Shown here: in pieces, positions 8,471 through 14,727 of the stretch
Layout: each line of letters begins with the position of its first letter
Numbering within the stretch: position 1 is the first letter of the stretch
DNA from: Candidatus Abyssobacteria bacterium SURF_5
GTDB lineage: Bacteria > Abyssobacteria > SURF-5
NCBI GenBank assembly: GCA_003598085.1
Contig: QZKU01000062.1
Span: 1-24,025 of the forward strand
Length of the DNA: 24,025 nucleotides
Reading direction: 5' to 3'
Made by a program: the position numbers and the translations under genes
Notes under the pieces: generated by a model
Database searches by the model: none
Seen by the model: only the letters and a program-made list of their open reading frames with translations
What the model was told of the DNA's origin: nothing

Positions 8471-9129
8471 TGCACCTTCACGAGAAACGGTTCTATAAGT
8501 GACACGATGATTTTGTGCACGTGTTCGATTGAGCCGGATACAGGAATAATTTTCACACGGTCGGGTTCCGGCCGGGCGAGCTCGAGATAACCTTCGCGCA
8601 CCCGCCGGTGAAATTCTTTGTCTTCCTGCTCGAGCCGGTCGCCGCCGCGGCTGCCGGTAAATTCGCGCTTTGCAGACACTGCGCGGCGAATGCCGACCTC
8701 GATGTCAAGATCGAGCAGGAATGTGACGTCGGGCTTCAGCCCGGAGGTCGCGTGCTCGTTCAATTTTCGTATGATCTTGCCGTCGATCCCTCGGCCGTGC
8801 CCCTGATATGCAAGGGTCGCGTCAAAGAACCGGTCGCAGATCACCCATTTTCCGCTCTGAAGCGCGGGTACAATGACTTCCTTGACAAGTTGCGCGCGCG
8901 CCGCGAGAAAAAGCAGTAATTCGGCCATCGGCGCCAGACCCGCAGACAGCGGCGACAGCAGTATCTGCCGGACTTGTTCACCGACTTCCGTCCCGCCGGG
9001 CTCGCGGGTCTCAACAAGACCGATGCCCTGCCTGCGCAAGTAGTCGGCGAGCAAAGCGGCCTGCGTCGTTTTGCCGCTCCCCTCAACGCCTTCTATGGTG
9101 ATAAATTTCGCGCCCATCCGATCGTTCAC
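8467..9129 (-). CDS. tmk: Thymidylate kinase
   Basis: Phosphorylates dTMP to dTDP with ATP, an essential step of dTTP synthesis. The 220-residue protein has the P-loop IEGVEGSGKTTQ (about 12-23), the TREPGGTEVG substrate region (41-50), the DR(F/Y) motif in WVICDRFFDATLAYQGHGRGID, and a LID-like Arg-rich segment near SRGGDRLEQEDKEFHRRV. The ATG at 9129 overlaps the tyrA stop by four bases; a second in-frame ATG four codons later (MGAKFITIEG) is an equally possible start. Adjacent holB is a classic neighbour. Confidence 0.96.
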   Translation of the reverse strand: MNDRMGAKFITIEGVEGSGKTTQAALLADYLRRQGIGLVETREPGGTEVGEQVRQILLSPLSAGLAPMAELLLFLAARAQLVKEVIVPALQSGKWVICDRFFDATLAYQGHGRGIDGKIIRKLNEHATSGLKPDVTFLLDLDIEVGIRRAVSAKREFTGSRGGDRLEQEDKEFHRRVREGYLELARPEPDRVKIIPVSGSIEHVHKIIVSLIEPFLVKVQ

Positions 9130-9983
9130 GAATCAAAAGAATCCCGGACTATTTTTACCGACCGAAAAAATTCAAACAATTTCTCGTAAGAGCCCTCGCT
9201 AAGATATAAATCGAACTCTTCCATGTCCTCGCGAAGGGTTGCCATCGCCTCTCTTATCTCCTCGATATTCTCCAGGCAGATTTCGGTCCACATCTCGGGA
9301 TCGCTTGCGGCGATGCGCGTGGTGTCAAGAAAGCCTTTTCCAACGAGCCGGTTGTCCTCAGGGGACAGCGTCCTCAGCCCTGCGACCAGAAGGGAGGCCG
9401 CAATATGGGGAAGATGGCTGGTGCGGGCCACAATCCTGTCGTGGGCTTCCGGCGCAACCTCAACAACTTTCGCGCCCAGCCGCGCCCACAACTCCTGAAT
9501 GGTCTCATTCACCTGCGGATTCGTGGCCAACGTCGGCGTCACGAATACGGCCGCCCCCTCAAAAAGATCGGCCGAGGCGTGAGCCGCTCCTTTCCGATCG
9601 GACCCGGCGAGCGGATGGCTGCCGACGTACCGCATCGAAGCCCGCGGAAGTTCCTCAACGGCGCGCACGATATTGAGCTTCGTACTGCCTACGTCGGTGA
9701 CATACGCATTCTCTTCAAGTGAGCTGTCCATTTCCGCAATAACTCCGGCCACAGATCCGACCGGCGTGCATACAACTACCAGATCGGCTCCGTTAACCGC
9801 TTCGGGAATATCCGGGGCGGCTTCATCGATCGCACCCGCTTTCGCGGCGTTTGCAAGCGACTGGTGGCTGCGTCCCAGGCCGGTGATAGAGCCGCAGAGC
9901 CCTCTCTTTTTCAGCGCCAGCCCGATAGAGCCCCCAATCAGGCCCACGCCGATAATAGCGACTTTTTCAAAGAAAGGATTCAT
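9126..9983 (-). CDS. tyrA: Prephenate dehydrogenase
   Basis: Oxidative decarboxylation of prephenate (or arogenate) with NAD(P)+, toward tyrosine. The 285-residue protein has the dinucleotide-binding motif GVGLIGGSIG at 12-21, then CTPVG, a DVGSTK segment and the catalytic-region motif GSHPLAGSDRKGA, followed by a helical dimerisation domain. It lacks a chorismate mutase or ACT domain, so it is the monofunctional form. Whether prephenate or arogenate is preferred cannot be told from sight. It overlaps hisA and tmk by four bases each, and its presence within a translation/replication cluster without other aromatic genes is notable. Confidence 0.93.
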   Translation of the reverse strand: MNPFFEKVAIIGVGLIGGSIGLALKKRGLCGSITGLGRSHQSLANAAKAGAIDEAAPDIPEAVNGADLVVVCTPVGSVAGVIAEMDSSLEENAYVTDVGSTKLNIVRAVEELPRASMRYVGSHPLAGSDRKGAAHASADLFEGAAVFVTPTLATNPQVNETIQELWARLGAKVVEVAPEAHDRIVARTSHLPHIAASLLVAGLRTLSPEDNRLVGKGFLDTTRIAASDPEMWTEICLENIEEIREAMATLREDMEEFDLYLSEGSYEKLFEFFRSVKIVRDSFDS

Positions 9984-10735
9984 CTCGTGTTTTGTCTTGA
10001 AGACAAGGAGGCTTTCCTTGCGGTTATCAGGGCCTCCGGCAAACTGAATGCGCCCTCATACAAAGCTTTCCCAATGATCATGCCGACGATCTTGCCCGGC
10101 GCGAGACGCGCGACGGCGGCGACATCATCCAGGCGCGCAATCCCGCCGGAAGCTATCAGCGAGACAGAACAGTGGTCGGCCATGTGCTTAAGGGCCTGAA
10201 GATTCGGGCCGGTCAGCATTCCGTCGCGGGCGATATCGGTGTAAATGATATGTCCTGCGCCTGCTCGCTCAACTTGTTCGGCAAACATGACGGCATCCAT
10301 GGTCGTGACATCTTGCCACCCTCTTATGGCGACTCTCCCATCACGAGCATCGATACCGACGGCGATTCTGTCACCGAACTTGCTGCAGGCTTCGCGCAGA
10401 AAATCGGGCGACTGGAGCGCCGCCGTACCAAGGACGACTCGATTCGCGCCAATGGCAAGAACAGCGGAGACCGCATCGATGGTGCGATTGCCTCCTCCGA
10501 ATTGGATAGGGATATCGACGGAGGCGCGAATGGTCTTTAATGAGGGCAGGTTGCGCGGCTCGCTCGACAGTGCGCCATCGAGATCGACAACGTGAAGCCA
10601 CTGAGCTCCCTGGGCTGCCCATTGGCGGGCGACCGTCGCGGGATCATCGAAATAAACTTTTTCCCGTTCCGGCTTGCCCTGTTCAAGGCGGACACAGCGG
10701 CCGCCTTTGAGGTCAATCGCCGGATACAGAACCAT
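9980..10735 (-). CDS. hisA: ProFAR isomerase (HisA)
   Basis: Histidine biosynthesis: an Amadori rearrangement of ProFAR to PRFAR on a beta-alpha barrel with two phosphate sites. The 251-residue protein starts [17 protein letters not shown] with catalytic Asp8. The second Asp is D129 (VGIDARDG), and T166 in YTDIARDGM matches the known helper threonine. Phosphate-binding Gly motifs are GGGNR (80-84; the third-strand motif is usually GGGIR) and IASGGIA (194-200). Trp140 in RGWQDVT fits HisA rather than HisF. No other his gene is near. Its 5' end overlaps rplT by 23 bases, so it is translated with the ribosomal-protein message. A bifunctional HisA/TrpF (PriA-type) role cannot be excluded. Confidence 0.92.
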   Translation of the reverse strand: MVLYPAIDLKGGRCVRLEQGKPEREKVYFDDPATVARQWAAQGAQWLHVVDLDGALSSEPRNLPSLKTIRASVDIPIQFGGGNRTIDAVSAVLAIGANRVVLGTAALQSPDFLREACSKFGDRIAVGIDARDGRVAIRGWQDVTTMDAVMFAEQVERAGAGHIIYTDIARDGMLTGPNLQALKHMADHCSVSLIASGGIARLDDVAAVARLAPGKIVGMIIGKALYEGAFSLPEALITARKASLSSRQNTR

Positions 10736-11093
10736 TTTTATCCAGATGCGCCTTCGCGATTTCCACCAATTGACTGAATACCTGCCGGTCGTTCACCGCC
10801 AGTTCGGCCAGCATCTTGCGGTCAACATCGACCGAAGCCTTGCTCAACCCGTCAATAAGGCGATTGTAGGACAGCCCGTTCAACCGCGCAGCCGCGTTGA
10901 TCCTGGTGATCCATAGCTTGCGAAAATCCCGCTTTCGGGCTTTCCGGTCGCGGTACGCGAAGCGCAGACTCCGAATGACGGCCTCATTGGCGGTGCGGAA
11001 CATGCGGCTTTTCCCGCCATAGTACCCCGACGCCGACTTCAGGACTTTACGGCGCCGATTGCGCGACGCCGGATTGTTGCGTGCTCTTGGCAT
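10713..11093 (-). CDS. rplT: 50S ribosomal protein L20
   Basis: L20 binds 23S rRNA early in large-subunit assembly and, in many bacteria, represses its own operon. The 126-residue protein has the conserved, very basic N-terminal extension ([24 protein letters not shown]) and the globular [26 protein letters not shown] core. The ATG at 11093 has an excellent AAGGAGTGA Shine-Dalgarno. It follows rpmI by 39 bases; its 3' end overlaps hisA. The C-terminus is slightly extended compared with the usual 117-120 residues. Confidence 0.98.
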   Translation of the reverse strand: MPRARNNPASRNRRRKVLKSASGYYGGKSRMFRTANEAVIRSLRFAYRDRKARKRDFRKLWITRINAAARLNGLSYNRLIDGLSKASVDVDRKMLAELAVNDRQVFSQLVEIAKAHLDKNGSVSGD

Positions 11094-11132
11094 TGTTTAT
11101 TCACTCCTTCAGGATATGATTCTGAAAAATCG

Positions 11133-11327
11133 TCAGACGGAGATCATGCGCTCGATCCTCTTCTGGTCGGATTTGGAAACGATCGCTGATTTCCTCAGCT
11201 TCCGCTTGCGCGAGCTCGTCTTCTTTGTCAGCAGGTGCCCTTTGTAAGCCCGGCTTCGCTTGAATTTTCCGGTAGCGGTCTTCTTGAACCGTTTTGCCGC
11301 CGACCGGTTGCTCTTCATCTTCGGCAT
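11133..11327 (-). CDS. rpmI: 50S ribosomal protein L35
   Basis: A 64-residue, Lys/Arg-rich protein with the family pattern [46 protein letters not shown]35 is a component of the large ribosomal subunit. AGAGGA lies eight to nine bases before the ATG. It sits between infC and rplT in the universal infC-rpmI-rplT order and is expected to share their control. Confidence 0.98.
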   Translation of the reverse strand: MPKMKSNRSAAKRFKKTATGKFKRSRAYKGHLLTKKTSSRKRKLRKSAIVSKSDQKRIERMISV

Positions 11328-11397
11328 GTTGGAATTCCTCTCAATCCAGACAAAAAAACTCCCTGCTCTCTTGTCGGTTAAATGATTTTTTGAACAC

Positions 11398-11910
11398 CTA
11401 ATTCTTGGGCGCCAGGACGATCGTCATGTTTCGGCCCTCGAGCCGTGGCGGCTGTTCAACGCTTGCGATATCCTGTGTCTCCTGAATCAGCCGCTCGAGA
11501 ACCTTCTTGCCCAGTTCGGTATGAACCATTTCCCGGCCGCGAAACATCACCGTCACTTTCGTCTTGTTTCCTTCCGCCAGGAATTTCTGTATATGCTTCA
11601 ATTTGAACTGGTAGTCATGCTCCTCAGTCTTTGGCCTGAACTTCATTTCCTTGACATTGATAACATGCTGATGCTTCTTTGCCTCTTTCGCCCGCTTGCT
11701 CTGCTCATACTTGTACTTGCCATAGTCCATGATCCTGCAAACGGGCGGAGTGGCCTTGGGCGCCACTTCGACCAGATCGAGCCCCAGCTCGCGAGCCTGC
11801 CTCAGGCCCTCATCCGCTGTGACTACGCCGACTTGTTCTCCGTCGGCTCCAATCAACCGGATTGATCTGGCGCGGACTCTTTCATTGACTCTTGGCTCCG
11901 TTGGCTTTAT
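11398..11910 (-). CDS. infC: Translation initiation factor IF-3 with a probable AUA start
   Basis: IF3 binds the 30S subunit, keeps it free of 50S and rejects non-canonical start codons. The product is 170 residues: an N-terminal domain ([24 protein letters not shown]), the lysine-rich linker after [18 protein letters not shown], and a C-terminal domain ([24 protein letters not shown] ... [10 protein letters not shown]). No ATG, GTG or TTG fits the N-terminus. Instead ATA (11910-11908) lies nine bases after GGAGG in GGGAGGTGG (11925-11917) and gives the expected protein I(M)-K-P-T-E-P-R-V-N-E. Rare starts (AUU, AUC, AUA) are a known device for IF3 autoregulation. An ATG at 11961 in the same frame lies inside the terminator stem and is rejected. 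Confidence 0.93.
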   Translation of the reverse strand: MKPTEPRVNERVRARSIRLIGADGEQVGVVTADEGLRQARELGLDLVEVAPKATPPVCRIMDYGKYKYEQSKRAKEAKKHQHVINVKEMKFRPKTEEHDYQFKLKHIQKFLAEGNKTKVTVMFRGREMVHTELGKKVLERLIQETQDIASVEQPPRLEGRNMTIVLAPKN

Positions 11911-12082
11911 TGCGTACCACCTCCCAAAAACCTGAAAACAAAAAAAGATGGCAAAAGCCATCTTTCCCGCGCGTTATGCGCGAGTCTCATAACCTTGAGC
12001 GGCACCCGGCGCTTCAAGGTGAGAAGCTGCGGCTTCTGCTTTCTGCCTGTGGATTTCTCTCACGTTCCTATTTTTTCTCTTA
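11911..12082 (-). promoter_or_regulatory. infC operon leader RNA (L20/IF3-type attenuation leader candidate)
   Basis: About 170 bases lie between the predicted start of transcription and the infC start. Three stem-loops are visible in message order: AGAAGC/GCTTCT with a four-base loop (12037-12022); a longer stem ACCTTGA/TCAAGGT reinforced by inner GC pairs (12020-11992); and CGCGC/GCGCG (11982-11968). The intrinsic terminator comes next. This layout is that of a transcription-attenuation leader. In B. subtilis the homologous operon is controlled by L20 binding its leader and promoting premature termination; assignment to that class is inference from gene order and structure, not from a covariance search. 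No leader peptide is evident. Confidence 0.65.
11940..11962 (-). terminator. Intrinsic terminator in the infC leader (attenuator)
   Basis: On the minus strand a perfect six-base-pair stem GATGGC-TTTT-GCCATC (11962-11947) is followed directly by seven T residues (11946-11940). It lies upstream of the infC Shine-Dalgarno, not after a gene, so it must act as a conditional terminator of the whole minus-strand operon. On the plus strand only three T residues follow, so it points to the minus strand. Confidence 0.85.
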
Positions 12083-12088
12083 AACTGA

Positions 12089-12118
12089 ATACTAGCACAT
12101 GCTTGCATTTCTTGTCAA
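12089..12118 (-). promoter_or_regulatory. Sigma-70-type promoter of the infC operon
   Basis: On the minus strand, a perfect TTGACA (12118-12113), an 18-base spacer and TAGTAT (12094-12089). TGC directly before the -10 makes it an extended -10 promoter. Transcription should begin near 12082, giving the leader described above. Confidence 0.8.
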
Positions 12119-12224
12119 GCGTATCCGGCCCAGAGGGTTTCGACAGTATCCACAAGATTTAGGTGAGAAATGAGGTTTTTGACAAAAGGATAACAACATT
12201 TTGTATTGTGAGCCCCTGATTTTC

Positions 12225-12254
12225 TTGACAAGCCCGCAAATTGGATGGTATACT
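12225..12254 (+). promoter_or_regulatory. Sigma-70-type promoter ahead of the flagellar fliQ operon
   Basis: TTGACA (12225-12230), an 18-base spacer and TATACT (12249-12254), an almost consensus housekeeping promoter with start near 12261, about 73 bases before fliQ. A weaker candidate lies upstream: TTGACA at 12179-12184, 17 bases, TGTATT at 12202-12207. No sigma-54 (GG-N10-GC) or sigma-28-like site was seen here, so the early flagellar genes appear to be read by the vegetative polymerase. Confidence 0.72.
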
Positions 12255-12333
12255 TCAACAACAAGAGGCAGAACAGGTTTCGGCTTTTCCGTCACGTCAA
12301 TCGTTCTTGGTCGCGCTGGGTGATGCAATCACT

Positions 12334-12603
12334 ATGAGTCCTGAAGCTGTCATCGACATCGGCCGCGATGCTCTGCTCGTTACCCTTCTCATCGCGGCGC
12401 CGCCGCTTCTGGCCGGTCTGGCCGTCGGGTTAGTCATCAGCATATTCCAGGCGGTTACGCAGATCCAGGAGTTCACGCTGACCTTCATTCCAAAAATCCT
12501 GGCTGTCTTTATCGCCACCATTATCTTTCTGCCCTGGATGCTGCGAGTGTTCCTGGGTTTTACAACCAATTTGTTCATCCAGATTCCGATGTTCGGCAAA
12601 TAA
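12334..12603 (+). CDS. fliQ: Flagellar export gate protein FliQ
   Basis: Small inner-membrane subunit of the FliP-FliQ-FliR export gate of the flagellar type III apparatus. The 89-residue product has the two expected membrane hairpins (about 13-38 and 52-75) around the conserved polar loop SIFQAVTQIQEFTLTFIPK. Its length and opening (MSPEAVIDIGRDALLVTLL) match the family; the frame is open further upstream but adds nothing recognisable and would precede the predicted transcript start. The Shine-Dalgarno is weak (GGTGA about ten bases upstream). fliP, normally just before fliQ, is not in the window. Confidence 0.94.
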   Translation: MSPEAVIDIGRDALLVTLLIAAPPLLAGLAVGLVISIFQAVTQIQEFTLTFIPKILAVFIATIIFLPWMLRVFLGFTTNLFIQIPMFGK

Positions 12604-12725
12604 GGAGGGGGCCGGAGCCTGTCACATTCGCCTTGATGCCCCCCAACACGCGGAACCGCAAAATAGCGTCGGTATAGTTCCTCAAAGCTTCCTGCGCCTT
12701 CGGGGCGGGAACAACGAAGAGATGT
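12604..12725. other. Odd 122-base spacer between fliQ and fliR, possible mobile-repeat remnant
   Basis: No plus-strand gene is seen. The stretch interrupts a pair that is normally tightly packed. GGGGGC (12607-12612) and GCCCCC (12638-12643) could form a stem around GGAGCCTGTCACATTCGCC. Read on the minus strand, 12605-12725 stays open in a frame that reads protein-like (NYTDAILRFRVLGG, then KANVTGSGP) with no start of its own. This looks like the end of a decayed transposon- or REP-associated repeat, but that is inference; it matches no element I can name. Confidence 0.3.
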
Positions 12726-13505
12726 ATGGAAAACCCGTTCATCTTTACGCTGTCGCAGTTTGAGGGTTTCTTGCTGATCTTCATGCGTGTGGGCGCCATG
12801 CTGTTCGCCTCTCCCGTTTTCGGTGGAACAGCAGTGCCAACACAGGTGAGGATTTTCCTGTCGTTGATCCTGGCGCTGGTGTTGCTTCCGATTGTTGCAA
12901 TACCTTATGATCTGCTGCCGCTGGATGTAGTCCCGCTGGGATGGCTGGCGATAAACGAGGTGCTGGTGGGCCTGGTCCTCGGCGTTTCGCTGACGTTTCT
13001 GTTCGCCGCGATCCAGTACGCGGGTCAGATCGTTGATTTTCAGATGGGCTTTAGCATTGTCAGTCTGATCGATCCGATGCAGGACGTGCAGATTCCGATC
13101 ATGGGCTTGTTCCATTTTCTGATTGCGACGCTGATCTTTCTGGCAATGGATGCCCACCATTGGGTGATACGCGCGCTGACCGACAGCTTTAGCGTAATCC
13201 CCCTTTCGACCGCGGGATTCTCCGGATTGGTTCTCGGAGGGATTGTGAAGGCTTTTGGCGACCTGTTCGTCATCGCCATGAGAATAGCCGCACCGACTAT
13301 AGCGGTTTTGATGCTGTACAATGCGGCACTCGGCATTATCGCCAAGACGGTTCCGCAGATCAATCTGTTGATCGTTGGATTCCCCGTTCGCATCGCGCTC
13401 GGGATGATCGTCGTTGCGCTGTCGCTGTCGTTCTTTCAGCCGTACTTGAGCCGGGCCTTCGACCTGATGGTGACAAACGTCTATTCGATCATGCGTCAGT
13501 TTTAA
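12726..13505 (+). CDS. fliR: Flagellar export gate protein FliR
   Basis: Polytopic inner-membrane subunit of the export gate, built with FliP and FliQ. The 259-residue protein has about six hydrophobic segments and conserved blocks: FLLIFMRVGAMLFASPVFGG near the start, EVLVGLVLGVSLTFLFAAIQYAGQIVDFQMGFSI, and APTIAVLMLYNAALGIIAKTVPQINLLIVGFPVRIALG. The ATG at 12726 has a modest purine-rich site (AAGAGAT) upstream. It is followed 12 bases later by flhB. Confidence 0.95.
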   Translation: MENPFIFTLSQFEGFLLIFMRVGAMLFASPVFGGTAVPTQVRIFLSLILALVLLPIVAIPYDLLPLDVVPLGWLAINEVLVGLVLGVSLTFLFAAIQYAGQIVDFQMGFSIVSLIDPMQDVQIPIMGLFHFLIATLIFLAMDAHHWVIRALTDSFSVIPLSTAGFSGLVLGGIVKAFGDLFVIAMRIAAPTIAVLMLYNAALGIIAKTVPQINLLIVGFPVRIALGMIVVALSLSFFQPYLSRAFDLMVTNVYSIMRQF

Positions 13506-13517
13506 GGTGGTGAGATT

Positions 13518-14621
13518 GTGCCCGAACAATATGCCGGTGAGAAGACCGAGCCGGCGACCCCGCGCAGGCGGGAAGAGGTAAGAAAGAAAGGGCAGGTCGC
13601 CAAGAGCATTGATTTGAATTCGGCGCTCGTGCTTTTCGCGTCCATACTTTCGCTGTATTTCCTTGCACCGCGCCTCATGAAACTGCTGACCGACTTCACG
13701 AGGGCATACCTGGAAGACGCCGCTGCACTCGAGGTCGATGTGCACTCGATGCAGGCGCTGATGCTGCGGGCGGGACTGCAGGTGACCGATTTCTTCCTTC
13801 CGTTCATGGTGGTTGTTTTCGCGGTCGCGGTCCTGACAAATGTGGTGCAAGTCGGCTTCAAAATGAGCGGATATCCTCTGATTCCGCGCATCGAAAAGCT
13901 GAGCCCGGCGGCCGGGTTTCGGCGGATGTTTTCAGGGCGCGCGCTGGTGGAACTCCTGAAGGCTGTCTTTAAAATCGTCATCGTAGGGGTGATTGCCTTC
14001 GTCACGATCAGGGGCCACTTTGAGCGGTTGGTGGCGCTGGCCAATGTGGATGTGTGGGGAGCATGGGCCTTTTTCGGCAAGCTTACGTTTACGCTCGGGT
14101 TAAGGATTGCGATTGCGTTCATGGTGCTCGGATTGTTAGATTACGCTTTTCAGCGCTACCAGTTCGAGCAGGATATCAAGATGACGAAGGAAGAGGTGCG
14201 CCAGGAAATAAAGGATTTTGAGGGCGATCCTCAGATACGGGCCCGCATCAGGCGCGTGCGGAGGCAGATGGCGATGAACCGGATGATGGCCGAGGTGCCG
14301 CGGGCGCACGTGGTCATTACCAACCCGACGACGCTGGCGATCGCGCTCCGGTACGAGATGGAGAAGATGCGCGCGCCGGTTGTCGTCGCCAAAGGCGCAC
14401 GGCTTATGGCCGATCGGATCCGAGAAAAAGCGATTGCCAGCAATGTGCCGGTTGTGGAGAACGCCCCACTGGCGCAGACGCTGTTCAAGAGTGTTGAAAT
14501 CGGCGCGCCGATACCGGAGACACTGTACCAGGCAGTGGCCGAAGTGCTGGCATATGTATATCAGATAGACCGACGCAGCCGCGAGCAGTGGATGGGTGCG
14601 AGGCAGGCGGCGGCGCGGTAG
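13518..14621 (+). CDS. flhB: Flagellar export switch protein FlhB (NPTT variant)
   Basis: FlhB is the inner-membrane export component whose cytoplasmic domain normally cleaves itself at NPTH to switch export from hook to filament proteins. The 367-residue protein starts with the family hallmark EKTEPATPRRREEVRKKGQVAKS, has four membrane segments (about 34-50, 92-112, 148-163, 193-210) and a cytoplasmic domain from about 212. The cleavage motif is N269-P270-T271-T272 (codons 14322-14333, AAC CCG ACG ACG), so the usual His272 is Thr. N and P, the residues needed most, are kept. It starts at GTG (13518) with AAGGTGG seven bases upstream. A separate C-domain paralogue lies at the end of the cluster. 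Confidence 0.95.
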   Translation: MPEQYAGEKTEPATPRRREEVRKKGQVAKSIDLNSALVLFASILSLYFLAPRLMKLLTDFTRAYLEDAAALEVDVHSMQALMLRAGLQVTDFFLPFMVVVFAVAVLTNVVQVGFKMSGYPLIPRIEKLSPAAGFRRMFSGRALVELLKAVFKIVIVGVIAFVTIRGHFERLVALANVDVWGAWAFFGKLTFTLGLRIAIAFMVLGLLDYAFQRYQFEQDIKMTKEEVRQEIKDFEGDPQIRARIRRVRRQMAMNRMMAEVPRAHVVITNPTTLAIALRYEMEKMRAPVVVAKGARLMADRIREKAIASNVPVVENAPLAQTLFKSVEIGAPIPETLYQAVAEVLAYVYQIDRRSREQWMGARQAAAR

Positions 14622-14727
14622 GCGCTCTCTTCGATTGATTCCTTTTTGCGCCGCCGGGAAAAGGGGCTGAAACTATTCGGAAACACGGTATTCAGATGGG
14701 CGTGGGCGCCTGTCGGGTGAATGACAG

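Noticed and set aside
11911-11961. ATG at 11961 as the infC start
   Set aside because: It lies within the stem of a perfect intrinsic terminator, has no Shine-Dalgarno, and adds 17 residues (rich in Phe) never seen at the IF3 N-terminus.
12120-12334. Sigma-54 or sigma-28 promoter for the flagellar genes
   Set aside because: I looked for TGGCAC-N5-TTGC and TAAA-N15-GCCGATAA type sites here and ahead of fliM and saw none.
12297-13850. Very long minus-strand open frame (517 codons) opposite fliR and flhB
   Set aside because: It is antisense to two clear flagellar genes, its composition (His/Gln/Arg-rich) is that of a shadow frame, and no domain is seen. Only the fliQ-fliR gap part is kept as a separate query.
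14622-14727. Promoter or small gene in the flhB-flhA spacer
   Set aside because: No -35/-10 pair with good spacing and no open frame with a ribosome site; left unassigned.
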